Source: Osedax frankpressi
Lineage: Eukaryota; Annelida; Polychaeta; Sabellida; Siboglinidae
Assembly: GCA_964035775.1 (NCBI GenBank)
Contig: OZ038313.1
Location: 28,525,119-28,589,118, forward strand
DNA length: 64,000 nucleotides
Direction of reading: 5' to 3'
Below, piece after piece: positions 63,166-64,000 of this stretch (its first letter is position 1; each line of letters opens with the position of its first letter). A program made the position numbers and the translations under genes. The notes under the pieces were generated by a model that was not told where the DNA came from, did not search any database, and saw only the letters and a program-made list of their open reading frames with translations.

Positions 63166-64000
63166 ATGTATTGTATTTAAGATTTTAAAGGCATGCATTA
63201 ATTATATAGAGTATGAATGGTCTTAGTGAAAAGGAAAATGCTGTATAAATACATGCAACTAAATCTTGGGTCCTTTGTAAAACTATCAAAAGTATACCGC
63301 ATGATAATAGCTAAACACTGAGTAATTGAGTAGTTTGAAATAAAAGTAATTAGTAATACTTATATCTGATTTCTATAAATAGAAATACAAATATTCATAC
63401 AACCCACAAAATGTATTCATATTTTTATAAAATATATTTCCTGATATGGTTTTGTGTCCTTTTTTTGGTACCAGTGCCAGAATGGAACCTACACATATAA
63501 TAAGCTATTTTAAAATACTCATATTGATAATTATGATATCCTGATAACATATTTCTAAATTTGAATTTATGCAACAAAAATGTTACAAAATTATTTTTTT
63601 TAATATTATAGAAAAAAATACAATAATAGCTATATTATTACTAATTATTAAGTAATTAAGCTATATTAGTATATAATTTGATTACACATGTTTGAAAAGA
63701 TTATGGAAAATATCATGTGAAGGTTCCATTCTGTCACAGGTTCCAAAATAGGACATGACAATGGTTCAATATTAATAAATATTAAAAACTATTTACAATT
63801 TGCTTATACAATACTGATTTAAAATAACAATTTAAATTTAATCAACAAATTTAGAAAAATAAAGCCTTATATACAAATATACACTGGTATTAAAATATAA
63901 ATAATCATATTAAAAAACATTGTAATTAATCATAAATTTGTATTCAAATTATTATTACAAATGCGTTACTTTACTGAATCAGTTAAATATAGAGATTGCA
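63166..64000. other. AT-rich sequence to the end of the window
   Basis: No gene was recognised. A ttggtaccagtgccagaatggaacct segment near 63460-63490 and a related-looking ggttccattctgtcacagg near 63720-63740 form a loose inverted pair around AT-rich DNA. Confidence 0.4.

Overview
The window is strongly AT-rich animal DNA with multi-exon genes on both strands. The spliced products match conserved metazoan proteins at near full length. The best lineage clue is a secreted, annelid-type extracellular globin at 18.9-20.8 kb. With the very AT-rich background this suggests an annelid; an AT-rich siboglinid such as a bone-eating worm is possible, but that is inference only.

Layout: (1) 224-1403 (+), the 3' end of an importin-alpha-like gene. 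(2) 1677-8636 (-), complete POLDIP2 in 10 exons, head to head across 276 bp with (3) 8913-16763 (+), complete DPH1 in 14 exons. (4) 16.8-18.8 kb, AT-rich spacer with a 200-bp tandem duplication. (5) 18904-20838 (+), secreted globin with a TATA box. (6) 22.4-23.6 kb (-), a MADF-like gene beside a decayed copy. (7) 24771-43896 (-), MCM3AP/GANP in 27 exons, about 2,098 residues read. (8) 44.6-49.4 kb, copies of a dispersed AT-rich repeat, a small gene with 36-39-nt symmetric exons, and (9) 48832-53495 (+), complete PSMB6. (10) 53845-57881 (-), the 3' part of a monoacylglycerol-lipase-like hydrolase. (11) 59-63 kb, several tandem arrays and small unrecognised exons.

The genes are unrelated housekeeping functions (nuclear import, mRNA export, diphthamide synthesis, proteasome, mitochondria, lipid hydrolysis) plus an oxygen carrier; there is no functional cluster.

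The most unusual feature is the relation between minisatellites and splicing. Many tandem arrays sit against splice sites, and several units contain the site itself. DPH1 intron 9 has its real donor repeated about nine times at one end and its real acceptor about eleven times at the other. In the lipase-like gene a 111-bp unit spanning exon, donor and intron is repeated ten times with the frame open throughout. MCM3AP intron 15 is almost entirely a 3.1-kb array of 21-bp units, and intron 3 carries about 29 copies of a 23-bp hairpin unit. DPH1 intron 11 is a GC-AG intron holding about 80 CTCCCT repeats. These look like splice-site sequences being seeded into minisatellites.

Exon coordinates were read by eye from splice consensus, reading phase and remembered family sequences. 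No alignment was run.
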